Shown one piece after another: positions 21,736 to 24,144 of a stretch of 24,144 bases of DNA. This DNA comes from Flavipsychrobacter sp. Lineage in GTDB: Bacteria; Bacteroidota; Bacteroidia; Chitinophagales; Chitinophagaceae. Made by a program: the position numbers and the translations under genes. Below the pieces are notes generated by a model that had not been told where the DNA came from, did not search any database, and saw nothing but the letters and a program-made list of their open reading frames with translations. The DNA is taken from assembly GCA_021156265.1 (NCBI GenBank), contig JAJNBR010000067.1, forward strand, positions 1 to 24,144. The letters run 5' to 3'. Positions within the stretch are counted from its first letter, which is position 1, and every line of letters begins with the position of its first letter.

Positions 21736-24144
21736 TTTGCCTTGAAAAACGGCCGTTGGTCACTGTAGCTTTTCCCTTATAGATAATGTTATTGCGCACC
21801 TGGAATTTTTTTTCTTTGGTATGCGTATTCACTGAAACCGTCCTCGGTTTATCGTAAAAAGTAAGCGACAGCCGTCCGTTGAAACCTTCGAGAACTTTGT
21901 CGTTCACATCAGCAACATTCCCATTGATGATGTAGGAACCTAACGCGCCGATAGAGTCAACCGGTTGTTGCGTCACGCCGTCGAGTACAGACTCTGTATT
22001 GATAAAAAATTCGGGGAAATTCGGTTCCAGGGCCGGGTCGCCCAGCAGGGCGAATTTGCGAAAGTTGACAATAATATCGCTCGAAGTGGCGGCATTGGCA
22101 TAGATAACATTCTTGCCGATCCGGAACGCATCGCCAAAAGTATTCCACCGGCCATTGATGTGCTGGAACTGGGCGTCAAGAAACTCTTTGTTGATCGGCA
22201 GGTTGGCATAAGCATACACCAGGTGGGTTGTTACCACCATGGCTATAACGCCGCCGTCTTTTTTTAACACCAACTCCTCACCTGCGGAAACGTATTCCGG
22301 ATGATCAAAGCGCCCGAAATCGCAGGTCGCAGTGACCATGAAGGGCAGCTTATCCATATTTTTCCATTTGTTATAATCATCCTGTGTCAGAATACGTTCT
22401 TCAGCAAGAACCCGGGTGTTACCATGGCCACTATAGTTAAGTAATAGTGTACCTTTAAATACCTGGTCATTGATCGCTTTATTGGCATTGGGCGCTCTTA
22501 ACCCGCCGGGAGTAGATATCGTTGGGATAGCGTCGAGGTATACCTTGGTATGATTATAGATATCGCTATTATGCACAATAATCGTATCCATTATCTCTTC
22601 GTGGGTCATGTGCTCTCCCGCTACGTCCTCGTCGTCTGATATAAGTGTAGTAGACAATCTCCAGGGCCCCAATGAAGCCACGCTTTTGTAATTGATGATT
22701 TTTCGTACAACCGCATTGGCTTCTTCAGGCGTTTTCACCGGCAACCTGCCAACCCCGACATCCAACGTATTGGCGATGCTTGTATTCTCGATGTTTTCAT
22801 TATCATCAAGCATTCCAAAAAAATCATCGTTCAAAAAGCTATTGATGGATATCAACGATTGTGCTGACTCAAACGTAGGTACAAAGTTCGTGTTGTTCTT
22901 CACCCTGTCTTTATAATCATAAGATGCATCTCCCATCAGGAGCAGGTAACGCGGAAACTGGTTAGTATCGCTGCCCGCACGCTCGTAAAAATACCGTGCA
23001 AGATCGCGGATCGCGGAGATATCCTGCCCACCTGAGGAGAACTCGTTATACACTTGCTGTGTAGTGGCTACAAGCACTCTTAACCCACTGCGCTGGCGGT
23101 GAAATTCAGCCAGTTCGTTTGCTGAATTCAGGAAGCTGGGATGGGTCACGATCAGGTAATCCACTGCCTCACTGCCAACCAGGTTTTGATTAGGAACTGT
23201 GCTGACATATTCGGGCACCGGCAGGGCACCGCTTTTCATGGCAGCGAATTCATGTAGTGTACCGGCGCCCTGGTTGAAACTATAAGTACTGCCGTTCAAC
23301 GTACCATTCATACGCACAGCGTTGTGCGGATCCGTGACATCCCACACCTGGGTTGCGGCAGAGGCATTACTGATCTGGTAGTTTACAATATTGCCTGGCT
23401 TTACATTCACCCAATCGCGGAAAGTAAACGTTTCTGCGCCGAAATAAAGGGCCTGTTTGGTATTTACCTCAACAAAATCCAGGTAACCGATGCAGTTATT
23501 GGTACCGGGCTGATAGGTGAACTTCAGCTTAGGTTTCGGATTTGAATAAGCACCTGACCAGGTGGCAACAACTGTCTCCACAGGTTTGTCGTCATCATTC
23601 GTAAACGATGGCCCGATAGTAACTGAAGGCAGTTGCACATTATCCAGCCATAAGCTGAAATTATTATCCTTGGCGGGACAGCGGGAAGCCAATCCTATCT
23701 TGAACGTGGCCTCGACAGCCGGGCCGATCTCCATTTCTATTTCACGTGTATCTTGCCTTCCCCCATCTGTACCAAACTCTTCCCCATACCAGGCTTTACC
23801 ATACTTTCCCGGGTTAAAAAGATCATTCTCATACAGTGCATAGCCATTGGCTGTGCCTGTTGTCACATTCGCCTGTAGCGACTCTTGCTGGCTGCCCACA
23901 CGTTTGCCGGGACCGGTATCGAAGTTGATAAAGTAGTATCCCTTATCATCGTATAGATTTTTAACGTGGCGAAAACTGCCTGAGGCGCTGTCTACATACC
24001 AGCCTGTTGGACCCTTTGCGTAGAACACGAAATAGTCACCCGGACCGAAACTGCCATCTCCGCCATCGTTAACCCAAATTGCATTCTCCCCGATGGTGGT
24101 AGTACGTGGCACCGCATTATTTTCTGATAACATATTGCCACCGT
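21719..24144 (-). CDS. porU: T9SS sortase PorU, catalytic part (5' truncated by window, frameshifted at 3' end)
   Basis: PorU is the gingipain-related (C25) cysteine protease that removes sorting domains of T9SS cargo and attaches the cargo to surface lipid at the outer membrane. The frame is open to the window edge (GGN before the first visible Met at 24133). Numbered from that Met, the region up to ~300 is beta-rich. The C25 domain runs ~320-690. His570 (NYSGHGNTR) and Cys604 (TATCDFGRFDHPE) are the catalytic pair, 34 residues apart as in gingipains. LLLMGDASYDY is a conserved core motif. Normal sequence ends at VTNGRFS, after which RQNELLC and a stop follow from a shifted frame. The expected linker and C-terminal part lie in the next frame at 20983-21735. 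Confidence 0.9.
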   Translation of the reverse strand, partial: GGNMLSENNAVPRTTTIGENAIWVNDGGDGSFGPGDYFVFYAKGPTGWYVDSASGSFRHVKNLYDDKGYYFINFDTGPGKRVGSQQESLQANVTTGTANGYALYENDLFNPGKYGKAWYGEEFGTDGGRQDTREIEMEIGPAVEATFKIGLASRCPAKDNNFSLWLDNVQLPSVTIGPSFTNDDDKPVETVVATWSGAYSNPKPKLKFTYQPGTNNCIGYLDFVEVNTKQALYFGAETFTFRDWVNVKPGNIVNYQISNASAATQVWDVTDPHNAVRMNGTLNGSTYSFNQGAGTLHEFAAMKSGALPVPEYVSTVPNQNLVGSEAVDYLIVTHPSFLNSANELAEFHRQRSGLRVLVATTQQVYNEFSSGGQDISAIRDLARYFYERAGSDTNQFPRYLLLMGDASYDYKDRVKNNTNFVPTFESAQSLISINSFLNDDFFGMLDDNENIENTSIANTLDVGVGRLPVKTPEEANAVVRKIINYKSVASLGPWRLSTTLISDDEDVAGEHMTHEEIMDTIIVHNSDIYNHTKVYLDAIPTISTPGGLRAPNANKAINDQVFKGTLLLNYSGHGNTRVLAEERILTQDDYNKWKNMDKLPFMVTATCDFGRFDHPEYVSAGEELVLKKDGGVIAMVVTTHLVYAYANLPINKEFLDAQFQHINGRWNTFGDAFRIGKNVIYANAATSSDIIVNFRKFALLGDPALEPNFPEFFINTESVLDGVTQQPVDSIGALGSYIINGNVADVNDKVLEGFNGRLSLTFYDKPRTVSVNTHTKEKKFQVRNNIIYKGKATVTNGRFSRQNELLC

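Overview
The window looks like a chromosomal segment of a Bacteroidota bacterium, most plausibly a Chitinophagales-type member (the order is an inference). Supporting signs are: two type IX secretion (T9SS) genes, porU and porV; two secreted multi-domain proteins ending in T9SS sorting domains; signal peptides ending in AQ or GQ; A-rich leaders without Shine-Dalgarno sequences; and several good matches to the Bacteroidota promoter TTTG-N17-20-TAnnTTTG. No phage, transposon, integrase or CRISPR array is visible.

Layout. 1-1168 is the 3' part of an MscS-family channel gene. 1339-4972 is a plus-strand unit: a promoter, a small secreted beta-rich pilin-like protein, an 11-bp hairpin, and a 920-residue outer-membrane barrel protein with N-terminal Ig/NEW3-like domains and C-terminal SdrD-B-like domains. 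It ends at a strong bidirectional terminator. 4991-9202 (minus strand) is the classical translation/transcription cluster. In transcription order it runs promoter, tRNA-Thr(TGT), tRNA-Tyr, tRNA-Gly, tRNA-Thr(GGT), tuf, terminator, a PLP-dependent class V enzyme with its own promoter, tRNA-Trp, secE, nusG. The usual next block (rplK-rplA-rplJ-rplL-rpoB) is absent after nusG. 9286-9786 encodes a small EGF-like lipoprotein.

10120-14647 holds two tandem paralogous secreted proteins that share an unusual N-terminal domain. Each then has PKD/Ig-like repeats and a C-terminal T9SS sorting domain. 14649-17584 (minus) is the three-gene proton-translocating transhydrogenase operon pntAA-pntAB-pntB. 17707-19605 is an Uup-type ABC-F ATPase. 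19659-24144 (minus) is porU then porV. porU is broken by a frameshift that appears to accompany loss of about 15-20 codons just before its C-terminal region.

How the parts relate. PorU and PorV are the sortase and shuttle that would cleave and attach T9SS cargo such as the two tandem proteins at 10120-14647, so a real porU break would matter for the cell. The pilin-like/usher-like pair at 1416-4941 is the best candidate for a poorly described surface-structure system. It would carry its own chaperone-like Ig domains on the barrel protein, with no separate chaperone gene. That function is inferred from architecture only.
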